Below, piece after piece: positions 25,307 to 33,824 of a stretch of 50,366 nt of DNA (positions are counted from its first letter, which is position 1; every line of letters starts with the position of its first letter). The DNA lies in contig JBBDST010000011.1 in NCBI GenBank assembly GCA_040904765.1, positions 1-50,366 of the forward strand. The letters are read 5' to 3'. The translations under genes were made by a program, and so were the position numbers. The notes below the pieces were generated by a model. That model was given only the letters and a program-made list of their open reading frames with translations, searched no databases and was not told the origin of the DNA. Source of the stretch: JBBDST01 sp040904765. Its GTDB lineage: Bacteria > Actinomycetota > Nitriliruptoria > Nitriliruptorales > Nitriliruptoraceae.

Positions 25307-26095
25307 TTATCCCACGCCATGCCACACGTCGCCGCTGGTCACGGTGATCAGTGTGCCATCACGCTCAAGGCACAGTTGACCGGCGTCGTCGATCGCCACA
25401 GCAACCCCGTGAAGTTGACGGGAGTCAGCCAGATTGACGGTCACCGGCTGGCCAAGTGTGACGCAGCAAGCCCGATACTGCCGCAACAAACGTTCTAACC
25501 CGGCGACAGTAGCCAGTTCATCAAGCCATCGATCAAGCGCCACCAGATAACTGCTGAGCAGCACGTCTTGATCAACCGTCGAGCCGGCCTCTTCGGCAAG
25601 TGATATCCAGTTTTGATCCGATTCACGTGTCACATCACGCCAGTCCACGTTAAAACCGGTACCGATCACCACGAGATCGAAATTGTTGATCGGGACGCGT
25701 TCGACCAGAATGCCGGCAGCTTTACGGCCTGACAACAGCAGATCATTGGGCCACTTCAATGCCGGTTCAACCCCAAGAGCAACACACGCATCATACGCCG
25801 CCAGTCCGGCTGCAAGCGGCACCACGGGGGCGTTTTGTGGTGCCAGAAGTGTTGCGGTCACGGCTAGTGACTGTGGTGTGACGCCAGTTTGTATGGTGTG
25901 CACCCAAGGACGTCCAAGACGGCCGCGTCCTTGCGTCTGGCTGTTCGCTGTCACTACCACGTGGGCCTGGCCGGTGTCTGCCACCATACGTAACGCCACA
26001 TCGTTGGTTGAGTTCACCACCGAATAATGGGTCACCGTTTCCCAGCGGGTCTGTGCCGGTGCTGCATATACGCCTGCACGTGAATCGTCAGACAC
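25307..26095 (-). CDS. birA: Biotin--[acetyl-CoA-carboxylase] ligase
   Basis: BirA activates biotin with ATP and attaches it to the lysine of biotin carboxyl carrier domains. Signatures seen are TNDVALRM (after VNS), the adenylate-binding loop GRGRLGRPW, and KWPNDLLLSGRKAAGILVE, with a short C-terminal SH3-like cap (ITVTSGDVWHG). There is no N-terminal DNA-binding domain, so it is the monofunctional type. The start is the GTG at 26095, as GGAGG lies seven bases upstream; a start at 26128 would add 11 residues. Its target is presumably the carboxylase alpha subunit encoded at 29939. It diverges from the carboxylase beta gene across a 116-base region with an inverted repeat. Confidence 0.93.
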   Translation of the reverse strand: MSDDSRAGVYAAPAQTRWETVTHYSVVNSTNDVALRMVADTGQAHVVVTANSQTQGRGRLGRPWVHTIQTGVTPQSLAVTATLLAPQNAPVVPLAAGLAAYDACVALGVEPALKWPNDLLLSGRKAAGILVERVPINNFDLVVIGTGFNVDWRDVTRESDQNWISLAEEAGSTVDQDVLLSSYLVALDRWLDELATVAGLERLLRQYRACCVTLGQPVTVNLADSRQLHGVAVAIDDAGQLCLERDGTLITVTSGDVWHGVG

Positions 26096-26211
26096 TACGG
26101 CGCCTCCATGGTTTGCTTTTTGTAACACTAGAATGTCACAGTCACTCCGTCACACCCGAATGAACCGTCGCCATGTATTTCCGGCCCGTGCACGGTTGAG
26201 GAGACGCACCT
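26096..26211. promoter_or_regulatory. birA/accD divergent region with inverted repeat
   Basis: The 20-base near-palindrome TGTAACACTAGAATGTCACA lies at 26121-26140, with seven-base arms (six of seven pairs match) about a six-base centre. It is 25 bases from the birA start and about 70 from the accD start, where an operator controlling both genes could sit. GTCAC is repeated at 26135, 26141 and 26149. I see no clear -35/-10 hexamers. GAGGAG at about 26198-26203 is the accD ribosome binding site. Confidence 0.45.
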
Positions 26212-27765
26212 GTGGAAACCACCCGCGACAAACTTGCTGAACTTGAGCGGCGCCGCGCCGAAGCGGCCGCCGGAGGCGGCGAAACAGCGATCGCAAAACA
26301 GCACGAGCGGGGCAAACTCACCGCACGTGAACGGATCATGCTGCTGCTCGATGAGGACAGTTTCACCGAAACCGACGGGTTTGCTGTGCATCGCGCCAAC
26401 GGTTTTGGCGTCGAAGAACAACACATTTTGGGTGATGGTGTCGTCACCGGATATGGCACGGTTGACGGCCGTCGGGTTTGCGTCTTCGCGCAAGACTTTA
26501 CGGCGTTTGGCGGGTCGCTAGGCGAAGTGTTCGCCGAGAAAATTTTGAAAGTAATGGCACTCGCCGAAAAAATGGGAGTGCCGATAATCGGACTCAACGA
26601 CTCGGGTGGGGCACGCATTCAAGAAGGCGTGGTGAGCCTTGGCGGTTACGGGAAAATTTTTCGGCAGAACGTTGCCTGCTCAGGGGTGATTCCACAAATC
26701 TCGGCGATCATGGGCCCTTGTGCCGGCGGTGCCGTCTACTCGCCGGCCATCACCGACTTCGTTTTTATGGTCGAAGACACCGCGCATATGTTCATCACCG
26801 GACCAAGCGTCATTAAAACGGTCACCGGTGAAGACGTCACGATGGAAGAACTTGGCGGCGCCCACACCCATGCCAGTACCTCCGGAGTGGCCCATTTCTC
26901 GGTAGCTGACGAGCAAACATGCGTCGAAGACATCAAATATCTCTTAAGTTTCCTGCCGGCCAACAACCTAGAAATGCCGCCACGTGTCACACCGACCGAC
27001 GATGCCAACCGTCTGGTCGAAGAACTTGACACGTTCATCCCCGACTCGTCAAACACCCCCTACGACATGCGAGATGTTGTCCGGCACATCGTCGATGACG
27101 GCGACTTTTTTGAAGTGCAAGAACAATTTGCGGCCAACATCGTGATTGGCTTCGCACGTCTTGACGGGATGCCAGTTGGCATAGTCGGCAACCAGCCGCA
27201 ACATCTTGCCGGGGTGCTTGATATCAAGTCATCAGAAAAAGCGGCCCGGTTCGTACGTTTCTGCGACGCGTTTAACGTGCCGATTGTGACGTTTGTTGAC
27301 GTTCCCGGCTTCATGCCCGGCACAGACCAAGAGTATGGCGGCATTATCCGTCACGGTGCGAAACTGTTGTATGCCTACGCTGAAGCGACCGTGCCAAAAC
27401 TCACCGTCATCACCCGTAAAGCGTACGGCGGCGCCTACGACGTGATGGGTTCCAAACATATTGGTGCCGACCTGAACTTGGCCTGGCCGACTGCTGAAAT
27501 TGCGGTGATGGGCGCCAAAGGTGCTGTCAATATCTTGTACCGACGCGAACTCAACGATGCCAAAGATCCCGCGGCGATGCACAGCGAGTTTGAGCAGCGC
27601 TACGCCCGCGATCTTGCCAACCCGTGGCGTGCCGCCGAGCGCGGTTATGTCGATGCGGTAATCCTGCCCTCAGAAACACGGCGGGAACTGATCCGGGGCC
27701 TGAACTTTACGGCCACCAAACGTGAGCCAACACCGGCACGGAAACACGGAAACATTCCGCTATGA
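26212..27765 (+). CDS. accD: Acyl-CoA (probably propionyl-CoA) carboxylase beta subunit
   Basis: This 517-residue carboxyltransferase subunit moves the carboxyl group from carboxybiotin to an acyl-CoA. It has the QHERGKLTARERI opening, GFAVHRANGFGVE, ARIQEGVVSLGGYG (crotonase-fold oxyanion region), GPCAGGAVYSPA, and in the second half DVPGFMPGTDQEYGGIIRHGAK and KAYGGAYDVMGSK. All are typical of the propionyl-CoA/AccD5 group. The start is a GTG at 26212 with GAGGAG eight bases upstream. It is followed with ATGA overlap by the small epsilon subunit gene, as in mycobacterial accD5-accE5. Substrate choice (propionyl versus acetyl or longer) is inferred from this context and from the mutase gene nearby. 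Confidence 0.95.
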   Translation: METTRDKLAELERRRAEAAAGGGETAIAKQHERGKLTARERIMLLLDEDSFTETDGFAVHRANGFGVEEQHILGDGVVTGYGTVDGRRVCVFAQDFTAFGGSLGEVFAEKILKVMALAEKMGVPIIGLNDSGGARIQEGVVSLGGYGKIFRQNVACSGVIPQISAIMGPCAGGAVYSPAITDFVFMVEDTAHMFITGPSVIKTVTGEDVTMEELGGAHTHASTSGVAHFSVADEQTCVEDIKYLLSFLPANNLEMPPRVTPTDDANRLVEELDTFIPDSSNTPYDMRDVVRHIVDDGDFFEVQEQFAANIVIGFARLDGMPVGIVGNQPQHLAGVLDIKSSEKAARFVRFCDAFNVPIVTFVDVPGFMPGTDQEYGGIIRHGAKLLYAYAEATVPKLTVITRKAYGGAYDVMGSKHIGADLNLAWPTAEIAVMGAKGAVNILYRRELNDAKDPAAMHSEFEQRYARDLANPWRAAERGYVDAVILPSETRRELIRGLNFTATKREPTPARKHGNIPL

Positions 27766-27992
27766 CTCCTGCCCCCGACCAACCGGCCTCACCACGCATC
27801 GTGGTGCATGCAACGCGCTGCGACACGGAAACGATTGCTGCTGTCGTTGTTGCATTAACCAGCCACAACACGTCGCACTCCCCACCAGCAGCGCATGATG
27901 CCTGGCAGTTGGCAGCACTGCACGAAGCCCGTTCTGATCAGCGCATCTACCGGCCACAGCAGTTACATATCCGTGGCAACCAGCAGTGGTAA
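27762..27992 (+). CDS. accE: Acyl-CoA carboxylase epsilon subunit
   Basis: A 76-residue protein that starts within the accD stop codon (ATGA at 27762-27765) and has the short, variable N-terminus and the C-terminal W-x-L/A...R motif of actinobacterial carboxylase epsilon subunits (Trp near residue 48, then an Ala-Arg pair and a terminal Trp). These small subunits hold the alpha and beta subunits together in mycobacterial and streptomycete propionyl-CoA carboxylases. The assignment rests mainly on position, size and the ending; sequence alone is weak. The gene stops 14 bases before the convergent dehydrogenase gene. Confidence 0.75.
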   Translation: MTPAPDQPASPRIVVHATRCDTETIAAVVVALTSHNTSHSPPAAHDAWQLAALHEARSDQRIYRPQQLHIRGNQQW

Positions 27993-28006
27993 GGCCTGCT
28001 TTACGG

Positions 28007-29149
28007 TCACAGCATGGCGTGCAGCAGTGTCACAATTTCTGCTTCACGCGGCACTAAACCAGGCTGTTCACGTGCTGACTCGCGAGCCGCCTGTGCGGCG
28101 TGTTCGGGCTTTACGCCAAGCTCACCAAGACCGGTCGGTAAGGAAAACGCCGCCAGAAAATCGGCGATTTCTGTCGCGAACGTCTCGACATCGTCATAGC
28201 CCAGCGCATGGACGAGTTCACGCACCCGGGCTGGCTCATCATCGGCGTGAAACCGCAACGACCAGGGGGTGATGACAGCCGACAGTTTGGCATGGTTCGC
28301 GCCGGTGATTCCCCCCAATTGATGACGCAACGCCATCGCAAGCCAAGGTGCCTGAGTGCCCGGACCTGCCACACGGGGCGAAAGGTAACACGCTGCTTTT
28401 GACACCCATGCGGCCCGATACAACGCGACCCGGTCATCGGCGGTGTCGTCGCCTGCAGCCAAACGCCGCAGACCGGCCATCATTTCGCCGACAGCTGCGA
28501 CAGTCGGGGCATCACCGATGGGTTGCGGGACGGCTGAAAGCACGTACGCCGACAGGGCACTATCGAGTGCTTTCAACGCGGTGCTGACCCAAACGTCGTG
28601 CGGAGTGGTGATCATCAGGTCCGGTTCGGCAAAAATCATTTCGGGCGTAAAGCGCCGATGTTTGCGCAGATGTTTCACCCCTGATGCTTCATCGGTGATA
28701 CCGGCCAGATCAGTGGACTCACCCAAAGACACGGTGGTTGACACCGCAAACAGCGGCACGCCAGCTGGTACCTCACGGTCAGGAGTAACGGTAAACAAGT
28801 CCTCTACCGGACACGACGCAGCAGCCATGAACCGAACCAGTCGAGCGACTTCCACACTGCTTGATCCCCCGACAGCAACAATCGCATCAGCACCGCTTGA
28901 CACAAAATCGTTGTAGCAGCGCTGCACGATAGCTGACGGGGCGTGCGCCACGCTGTGCGGCCAGACGGTGACTGGCATGTCAGCGAGATGGCTTACGACG
29001 GTGTCGCGCAATACGCCGGTGCCGGTCGTCGCTCCACCGACCAAAAAGACGTGCGTAACGCCACGTTGCACCAGTGCTGGCTTTAACTCAGCCAAACAGT
29101 TGCGCCCAAAGTGGGCTGTCTGCGCATCCGAAACAAACATCTCAGCCAC
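28007..29149 (-). CDS. Maleylacetate-reductase-like dehydrogenase, metal site altered
   Basis: The 380-residue protein has the iron-type alcohol dehydrogenase fold. Its closest clade by eye is maleylacetate reductase: the segments GITDEASGVKHLRKHRRFTPEMIFAEPDL and HQLGGITGANHAKLSAVITP run parallel to that family. The usual Gly-Gly-Gly-Ser-x-x-Asp dinucleotide motif reads VGGSSSVEVAR, with the Asp absent. Where iron ADHs have Asp and His in DALTHAIE, this protein has KALDSALS. The first His of the third ligand pair is Met (AMALRHQLGG), and only the last His (GANHA) is kept. NAD(P)H-linked reduction of a keto acid would be the family guess, but activity is uncertain. The GTG at 29149 has GGGAG upstream. 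Confidence 0.75.
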   Translation of the reverse strand: MAEMFVSDAQTAHFGRNCLAELKPALVQRGVTHVFLVGGATTGTGVLRDTVVSHLADMPVTVWPHSVAHAPSAIVQRCYNDFVSSGADAIVAVGGSSSVEVARLVRFMAAASCPVEDLFTVTPDREVPAGVPLFAVSTTVSLGESTDLAGITDEASGVKHLRKHRRFTPEMIFAEPDLMITTPHDVWVSTALKALDSALSAYVLSAVPQPIGDAPTVAAVGEMMAGLRRLAAGDDTADDRVALYRAAWVSKAACYLSPRVAGPGTQAPWLAMALRHQLGGITGANHAKLSAVITPWSLRFHADDEPARVRELVHALGYDDVETFATEIADFLAAFSLPTGLGELGVKPEHAAQAARESAREQPGLVPREAEIVTLLHAML

Positions 29150-29235
29150 ATCGCTCCCTTAACTGACGTTGAGGCGTGCACAATAGCAACGACCGTGAAA
29201 GATATGCCGAACGAGGTTTTTGCTGTCGGAGTGAG

Positions 29236-29736
29236 TCAGCTACCCATCATCGATGCCGCATCACGATCAGCATCGGTTGTGCCTGCTTCGATCGCAGCTT
29301 CTGCTTCTTCTTCGGTGGCATACACGGTGACCGTGGATTCCATCCCGGCGGCACGGTGACCCGGCACGGTGCAGATGACCGTCCATTCGCCTGGGAACAA
29401 GAGCACCGACCCGACACCGGTCTGCCCACCATCCGCCTCAACAATCTCTGAGCCGTCGGCTTTACCGAGAACCTCAAAGTTGTGGTATGCGTCTGAGACG
29501 TTGGTGGCTTCAACGACAACTCCACCGGTGACCGCAACGCCCCCGGTGAACGTGAAAAAGAAGTTGCCCATGTCAACCGAGATGCTGCCGCCAGGTCCGA
29601 CCGGCAGGATCTCTTCACAGCCTGGCTGCCCGGGCGGGCAAACGAGCGCTTGTGCGTCAACCGCACCGTCAGGAATGTTGGCACAGCCAACAACAAAAAA
29701 TGCCGCAACGGCGGTAACCAGAATTTGACGGCGCAC
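29236..29736 (-). CDS. Cupredoxin-like lipoprotein
   Basis: A 166-residue protein with a lipoprotein signal: a hydrophobic stretch ends in VVGC, with the lipidated Cys at residue 18, so it would sit on the outer face of the membrane. The rest is a small beta-sandwich with a complete type 1 copper site: His85 (YHNFEV), then Cys122, His127 and Met132 in the loop ICTVPGHRAAGM. This is the plastocyanin/azurin pattern, so the likely role is single-electron transfer or copper handling. The C-terminal tail is acidic and Ala/Glu-rich. The start is a GTG at 29736 with GAGGAG eight bases upstream. It diverges from the carboxylase alpha gene. Confidence 0.85.
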   Translation of the reverse strand: MRRQILVTAVAAFFVVGCANIPDGAVDAQALVCPPGQPGCEEILPVGPGGSISVDMGNFFFTFTGGVAVTGGVVVEATNVSDAYHNFEVLGKADGSEIVEADGGQTGVGSVLLFPGEWTVICTVPGHRAAGMESTVTVYATEEEAEAAIEAGTTDADRDAASMMGS

Positions 29737-29938
29737 GACTTGCTCTCCTCAGCGAGAATCACGATCACAGTACGTGACAGGATAACGAGTGGAGACCGCC
29801 GGCTGCTAACTCAACTAGGCTCTCACCACACACGACTACCCTTACCTGCGCAGCGTACGCGCTTTTACGGGCCGCTGCGAAGCACCGCCAGCAATCCCCA
29901 TCATGTCACCGCGGTCGTCTTTCTATCGAGGTCGAAAT
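29737..29938. promoter_or_regulatory. Divergent cupredoxin/carboxylase alpha region
   Basis: This 202-base gap between divergent start codons is the longest non-coding stretch after the left end of the window. It contains GCAGCG at 29850-29855 and CGCTGC at 29873-29878, an inverted pair with a 17-base spacer, and the cupredoxin ribosome binding site GAGGAG. GAGGT at 29928-29932 serves the carboxylase alpha start. I could not identify a clear promoter in either direction. Confidence 0.35.
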
Positions 29939-31690
29939 ATGTTCGAAGCCGTCTTAATCGCTAACCGTGGCGAAATCGCGATTCGCATCGCACGAGCCTG
30001 CCGAGAATTGGGCGTGCGTAGTGTCGGCGTATACAGCGAGATCGACCGCGACGCGCCACATGTCCGAGCTTGTGACGAGGCGTATCTGCTGGGTGCCACA
30101 GCCCCGGCCGAGTCCTATCTGAACATTGAACGCATCCTCAAAGTTGCGCGCGAAGCAAACGTTCAAGCGATTCACCCGGGCTACGGTTTTCTGAGCGAGA
30201 ACGCTACTTTCGCTCAGGCAGTAACCGAGGCGGGTTTCACTTTCATCGGCCCACCGGCTGCAGCGATCGAAACGATGGGTGACAAACTTTCGGCCCGTGC
30301 AATCGCTGAAAAAGCGGGTGTTCCGGTTGTGCCCGGAACAGCTGAACCAACTGATGATCCAGACGTCGGCATCGAGTTTGGCGACAAGCATGGCTACCCG
30401 GTGGCGGTGAAAGCAATGTTTGGTGGGGGCGGACGCGGCATGAAAGTCGTGGCTTCCGCAGGTGATATGCGTGACGCTTTGGAAGCGGCACGCCGCGAAT
30501 CAGAAGCCGCGTTTGGGCGTGGCGAGTGCTATCTCGAACGCTACCTTGAGCACCCGCGTCACATCGAAATTCAGGTTTTGGCTGACCTTGATGGGTCAAT
30601 GATTTATTTGGGTGAACGCGACTGCTCGCTGCAGCGTCGCCACCAAAAACTGGTTGAAGAAGCCCCAGCTGCCGGAATCACCCCTGAGCTACGCAAACGA
30701 ATGGGTGAGGCGGCATTAAAGGTCGCCCAACAGATGGGTTATACCAATGCTGGTACCTGCGAATTTTTACTCGACAGCGACGGTGAAACGTTCTACTTCC
30801 TTGAAATGAACACGCGGCTTCAAGTCGAACATCCGGTGACAGAAATGATCACTGGAGTTGACCTTGCCCAGGCACAGCTACGCATCGCTTCAGGCGATGG
30901 CATGAACCTGACGCAAGAAGACATCACCCTTAACGGTCATGCGATCGAAGTGCGCATCAACGCTGAAGAGCCTGCTGCCGGTTTTATGCCGACTCCTGGG
31001 CGCATTGTCACGCTCGTGCCACCCCTTGGTCCTTGGGTGAGGTTTGATACCGGCGCTGAATCTGGTTACGAAGTGCCGCGCGATTACGACTCGATGATTG
31101 CCAAGCTCATCGTGTGGGCACCAACACGCGACGGCGCACGTGCCCGTATGTCCCGTGCGTTAGATGAACTGGTAATTGACGGCATTCCAACGACCGTAAC
31201 GTTTCATCAGCTTGCGATGCACCACGAACAGTTCGCTGCCGGCAAACACTCGACCAACTCGGTTGAAACGGAATGGGACCTGACAGGTCTCGTGGCGCAA
31301 ACATCCGCCCCATCAGACAGCGACGACGACACCCCATCACGCAACGTCACGGTTGAAGTCAATGGCCGCAGGCTCGCCGTGACTGTGTATGGCGAACTGG
31401 CCGGCGCAGCTGAGCCCAACGGCACCCGTAAGACGCGTAAAGCTCGTGGGGCACGGGCTGTCGCCGCGTCTTCAAACGATCTTGTCGCACCGATGCAAGG
31501 CACCGTTGTAAAGCTCGCTGTTGAAGTTGGCGACACCGTCTCGGTTGGCGACACCGTTGCCGTGCTTGAAGCCATGAAGATGGAAAACGCGATCCGAGCG
31601 CATCGCGACGGCGTCATTACGGCACTGAACACGAGCCCCGGCGACGTGGTTGAGTCGGGTTCCGTGATTGCCAGTATCGAAGACGCGTAA
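29939..31690 (+). CDS. accA: Acyl-CoA carboxylase alpha subunit (biotin carboxylase and carrier)
   Basis: This 583-residue protein combines biotin carboxylase with the biotin carrier domain. The N-terminus, FEAVLIANRGEIAIRI, is typical. The ATP-grasp region has GFLSENA and YPVAVKAMFGGGGRGMK (glycine-rich loop), ERDCSLQRRHQKLVEEAPA, and EMNTRLQVEHPVTE. The C-terminal biotinyl domain has EAMKMEN, with the biotinylated Lys near residue 547. This is the actinobacterial AccA-type alpha chain, shared by several carboxylases. An upstream start at 29903 is open, but GAGGT six bases before ATG 29939 supports this one. It lies apart from accD by two unrelated genes but clearly supplies the partner subunit. 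Confidence 0.96.
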   Translation: MFEAVLIANRGEIAIRIARACRELGVRSVGVYSEIDRDAPHVRACDEAYLLGATAPAESYLNIERILKVAREANVQAIHPGYGFLSENATFAQAVTEAGFTFIGPPAAAIETMGDKLSARAIAEKAGVPVVPGTAEPTDDPDVGIEFGDKHGYPVAVKAMFGGGGRGMKVVASAGDMRDALEAARRESEAAFGRGECYLERYLEHPRHIEIQVLADLDGSMIYLGERDCSLQRRHQKLVEEAPAAGITPELRKRMGEAALKVAQQMGYTNAGTCEFLLDSDGETFYFLEMNTRLQVEHPVTEMITGVDLAQAQLRIASGDGMNLTQEDITLNGHAIEVRINAEEPAAGFMPTPGRIVTLVPPLGPWVRFDTGAESGYEVPRDYDSMIAKLIVWAPTRDGARARMSRALDELVIDGIPTTVTFHQLAMHHEQFAAGKHSTNSVETEWDLTGLVAQTSAPSDSDDDTPSRNVTVEVNGRRLAVTVYGELAGAAEPNGTRKTRKARGARAVAASSNDLVAPMQGTVVKLAVEVGDTVSVGDTVAVLEAMKMENAIRAHRDGVITALNTSPGDVVESGSVIASIEDA

Positions 31691-31692
31691 CG

Positions 31693-32373
31693 TCAGTCGT
31701 TTGCCCGGATATTTGCCAGAAAGCGCACGTCCGGTGTTCTGCGGATGCTGCGTTTAAGTTCGGAAAAACCGGCGATGCCAGACAGTGCAGTCACCGCGTC
31801 ATACACCGCAAGCGCATCTTCATCCGAGAAGTTCTCGGAGATCACCGGCCCAAAAAAGCCAGGACCGTCAGGCGGGTTGAACACCATGACTGGCGTACCA
31901 ACATCATGGCCAGCACGATCACGTGCCCGTTTGGTTTCTTGCTGGATGATCGCATCGAAACGGTCATCGTCAGCAGCAGCAGCTAGTGCCGGATCAAGTC
32001 CTGTCTGGGTCAGCATTGCGGCGATATCGAACCCTTCACCGTGGACTCGACGGATAGCTGAACGGTCGATGCCTGCCGGCGGTTCGCTCTCCCACACGAC
32101 GTTGCCCATCGTGTGATACAGCTTTCCGACGGTGTCGTTACCGTGTTCAGCACGGGTAGCGGCAAGCACACGCAACAGCCGGGTGCCTTGTTTGTGCGCC
32201 AAACGAAAATCGTCGTTGTTTGGCCCATAACCGCGTTCTTCATTGACGAACCGAAGCGAGATGAAGCGCCAGCCAACAGTCAGGTTGCGCAACACTTGCA
32301 CTTGACGCAGCCATTTTGCTGTCGCCCAGCAATAGGGGCAGATCGGATCAATATGGATGTCAACGTCGGTCAT
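31693..32373 (-). CDS. Mycothiol-dependent nitroreductase (Rv2466c) family protein
   Basis: The 226-residue protein has a DsbA-like thioredoxin fold with the active-site pair Cys12 and Cys15 in DPICPYCW, a helical insertion, the cis-Pro segment DVGTPVMVFN and a FFGPVIS motif followed by LKR near the C-terminus. These features match the actinobacterial Rv2466c family, a mycothiol-dependent reductase of nitroaromatic compounds. The presence of such a protein implies mycothiol as the cell's thiol, though no mycothiol synthesis gene is in the window. It ends two bases from the convergent carboxylase alpha gene and is followed upstream by a flavoprotein reductase gene 16 bases away. Confidence 0.85.
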   Translation of the reverse strand: MTDVDIHIDPICPYCWATAKWLRQVQVLRNLTVGWRFISLRFVNEERGYGPNNDDFRLAHKQGTRLLRVLAATRAEHGNDTVGKLYHTMGNVVWESEPPAGIDRSAIRRVHGEGFDIAAMLTQTGLDPALAAAADDDRFDAIIQQETKRARDRAGHDVGTPVMVFNPPDGPGFFGPVISENFSDEDALAVYDAVTALSGIAGFSELKRSIRRTPDVRFLANIRAND

Positions 32374-32389
32374 GCCATCCTCACTTTAT

Positions 32390-33793
32390 TCAAGCGTCGC
32401 TGCGATTGGTATCGAGACGGACCATCAGCATACGGGCAGCTTCAGCGACTGAACCAGTCATCGACGGGTACACGGTGATCGTTTGTGCTAGTTGTGACAC
32501 GGTGAGACGGTGCTGCACGGCAAGCGCTAAGGGCTGGATCAGTTCACTGGCACGCCTTGAAACGATCACACCGCCAAGCACCGTGCCAGAACCCACCATC
32601 GCGTGTACTTTCACAAATCCATCCAGCGCGTCGATCATTTTGGCGCGTGGATTGGCTTTAAAATCAAGGCGTGCGGTATCAATGGGTAGACCGTTTGCTT
32701 CCGCGTCACGGGCGGACATGCCAACGGTTGCAACTTCAGGTCCAGTGAACACGGTCGCCGCAACAGCATCCCAACGGATCGGTTGTACGGCTTCACCCAG
32801 CGCATGCCACATGGCCGTTCTGCCTTGCATAGCGGCAACCGATGCAAGCATCATGCGGCCGGTGACATCCCCAGCGGCGTAGATCCATGGGCAACTGGTC
32901 CGCCCGACTGCATCAACCGTGACAAACCCGCCAGCATCATGAGTAACCCCGAAAGGTTCAAGTCCCAACCCGTCCGCCGCGGGAACTTGCCCGACGGTGA
33001 ACAGCACATGCGAACCCACAATGTCGACGCCGCTATCCAAGGTGACGGTGACTGAGTCTTCGTCACGGCCACAGGCAACGGCTCGAGACTCACGCACAAT
33101 GGTCATACCGCGCCGTTCAAACACGCGTTCGATAACTTCAGCAGCGTCAGGATCTTCAGTTGGCAAGATCCGATCCCGTGAGGAGACAAGCGTGACCTTA
33201 GAGCCTAAATGTTTGAAAGCATGCGCAAATTCGGCACCTGTGGCGCCTGACCCCACAACAATGAGATGTTCTGGCAGTTCAGTGACCTGATACACCTGCG
33301 AACCGACCAAGACGCGATCACTGTCCGGTACGAAAAAGGGCAGCACACGCGGACGTGAACCGGTAGCAATCAGCACATAGTCTGCCGGCAGCACCGTCGT
33401 TGAACCGTCATCCGCGGTCACCGTTACTTCATGTTCGCCGGTAATCGCACCGATTCCGGTGATAATGCTCACCTGTAAGGCGTTGATCCGTTTTTCGATG
33501 TCGCGGGACTGTTCGGCACCTAATCCGAGCACGTGACGTGCCAATTTGCCGTAATCGACCGCTTCAGCGATCCCTGCGTCAGTAGCTGAACCAATTTGGG
33601 CGGCAACTTCGACCGTTGCGCGGGCTTCCGCGGCAACAATCAGCGCCTTAGATGGCACACAGTCCCACAACACACAGTTTCCGCCAAGACCTTCGTTTGA
33701 CACGATGATGACATCGGCCCCGAGATCACATGCGACCAACGCCGCTTCATAACCGGCCGGTCCACCACCAATAATCACAATACGTGGTCGCAC
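32390..33793 (-). CDS. Flavoprotein disulfide reductase, LpdA-like
   Basis: This is an FAD-linked pyridine nucleotide disulfide oxidoreductase of about 467 residues. It has the GGGPAGYEAA dinucleotide motif, the redox pair Cys-x4-Cys in GGNCVLWDCVPSK, the NAD-binding GSGATGAEFA motif and the ATG-type FAD motif YAAGDVTG. The C-terminal catalytic dyad expected in lipoamide dehydrogenase (HPTxxE) is replaced by YPSMTGS, so lipoamide turnover is unlikely. In this it resembles mycobacterial LpdA (Rv3303c), which behaves as an NAD(P)H-quinone type reductase. A GTG at 33799 is open, but AGAGG six bases before the GTG at 33793 supports the latter. It sits directly downstream of the mutase gene, separated by a hairpin. 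Confidence 0.88.
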   Translation of the reverse strand: MRPRIVIIGGGPAGYEAALVACDLGADVIIVSNEGLGGNCVLWDCVPSKALIVAAEARATVEVAAQIGSATDAGIAEAVDYGKLARHVLGLGAEQSRDIEKRINALQVSIITGIGAITGEHEVTVTADDGSTTVLPADYVLIATGSRPRVLPFFVPDSDRVLVGSQVYQVTELPEHLIVVGSGATGAEFAHAFKHLGSKVTLVSSRDRILPTEDPDAAEVIERVFERRGMTIVRESRAVACGRDEDSVTVTLDSGVDIVGSHVLFTVGQVPAADGLGLEPFGVTHDAGGFVTVDAVGRTSCPWIYAAGDVTGRMMLASVAAMQGRTAMWHALGEAVQPIRWDAVAATVFTGPEVATVGMSARDAEANGLPIDTARLDFKANPRAKMIDALDGFVKVHAMVGSGTVLGGVIVSRRASELIQPLALAVQHRLTVSQLAQTITVYPSMTGSVAEAARMLMVRLDTNRSDA

Positions 33794-33824
33794 GAACACC
33801 CTCTTGATCGACTACGCCGCAGTG

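Noticed and set aside
26142..26618. 158-codon minus-strand frame overlapping the accD start
   Set aside because: The accD N-terminus is well conserved on the other strand; the frame is a Ser-rich shadow.
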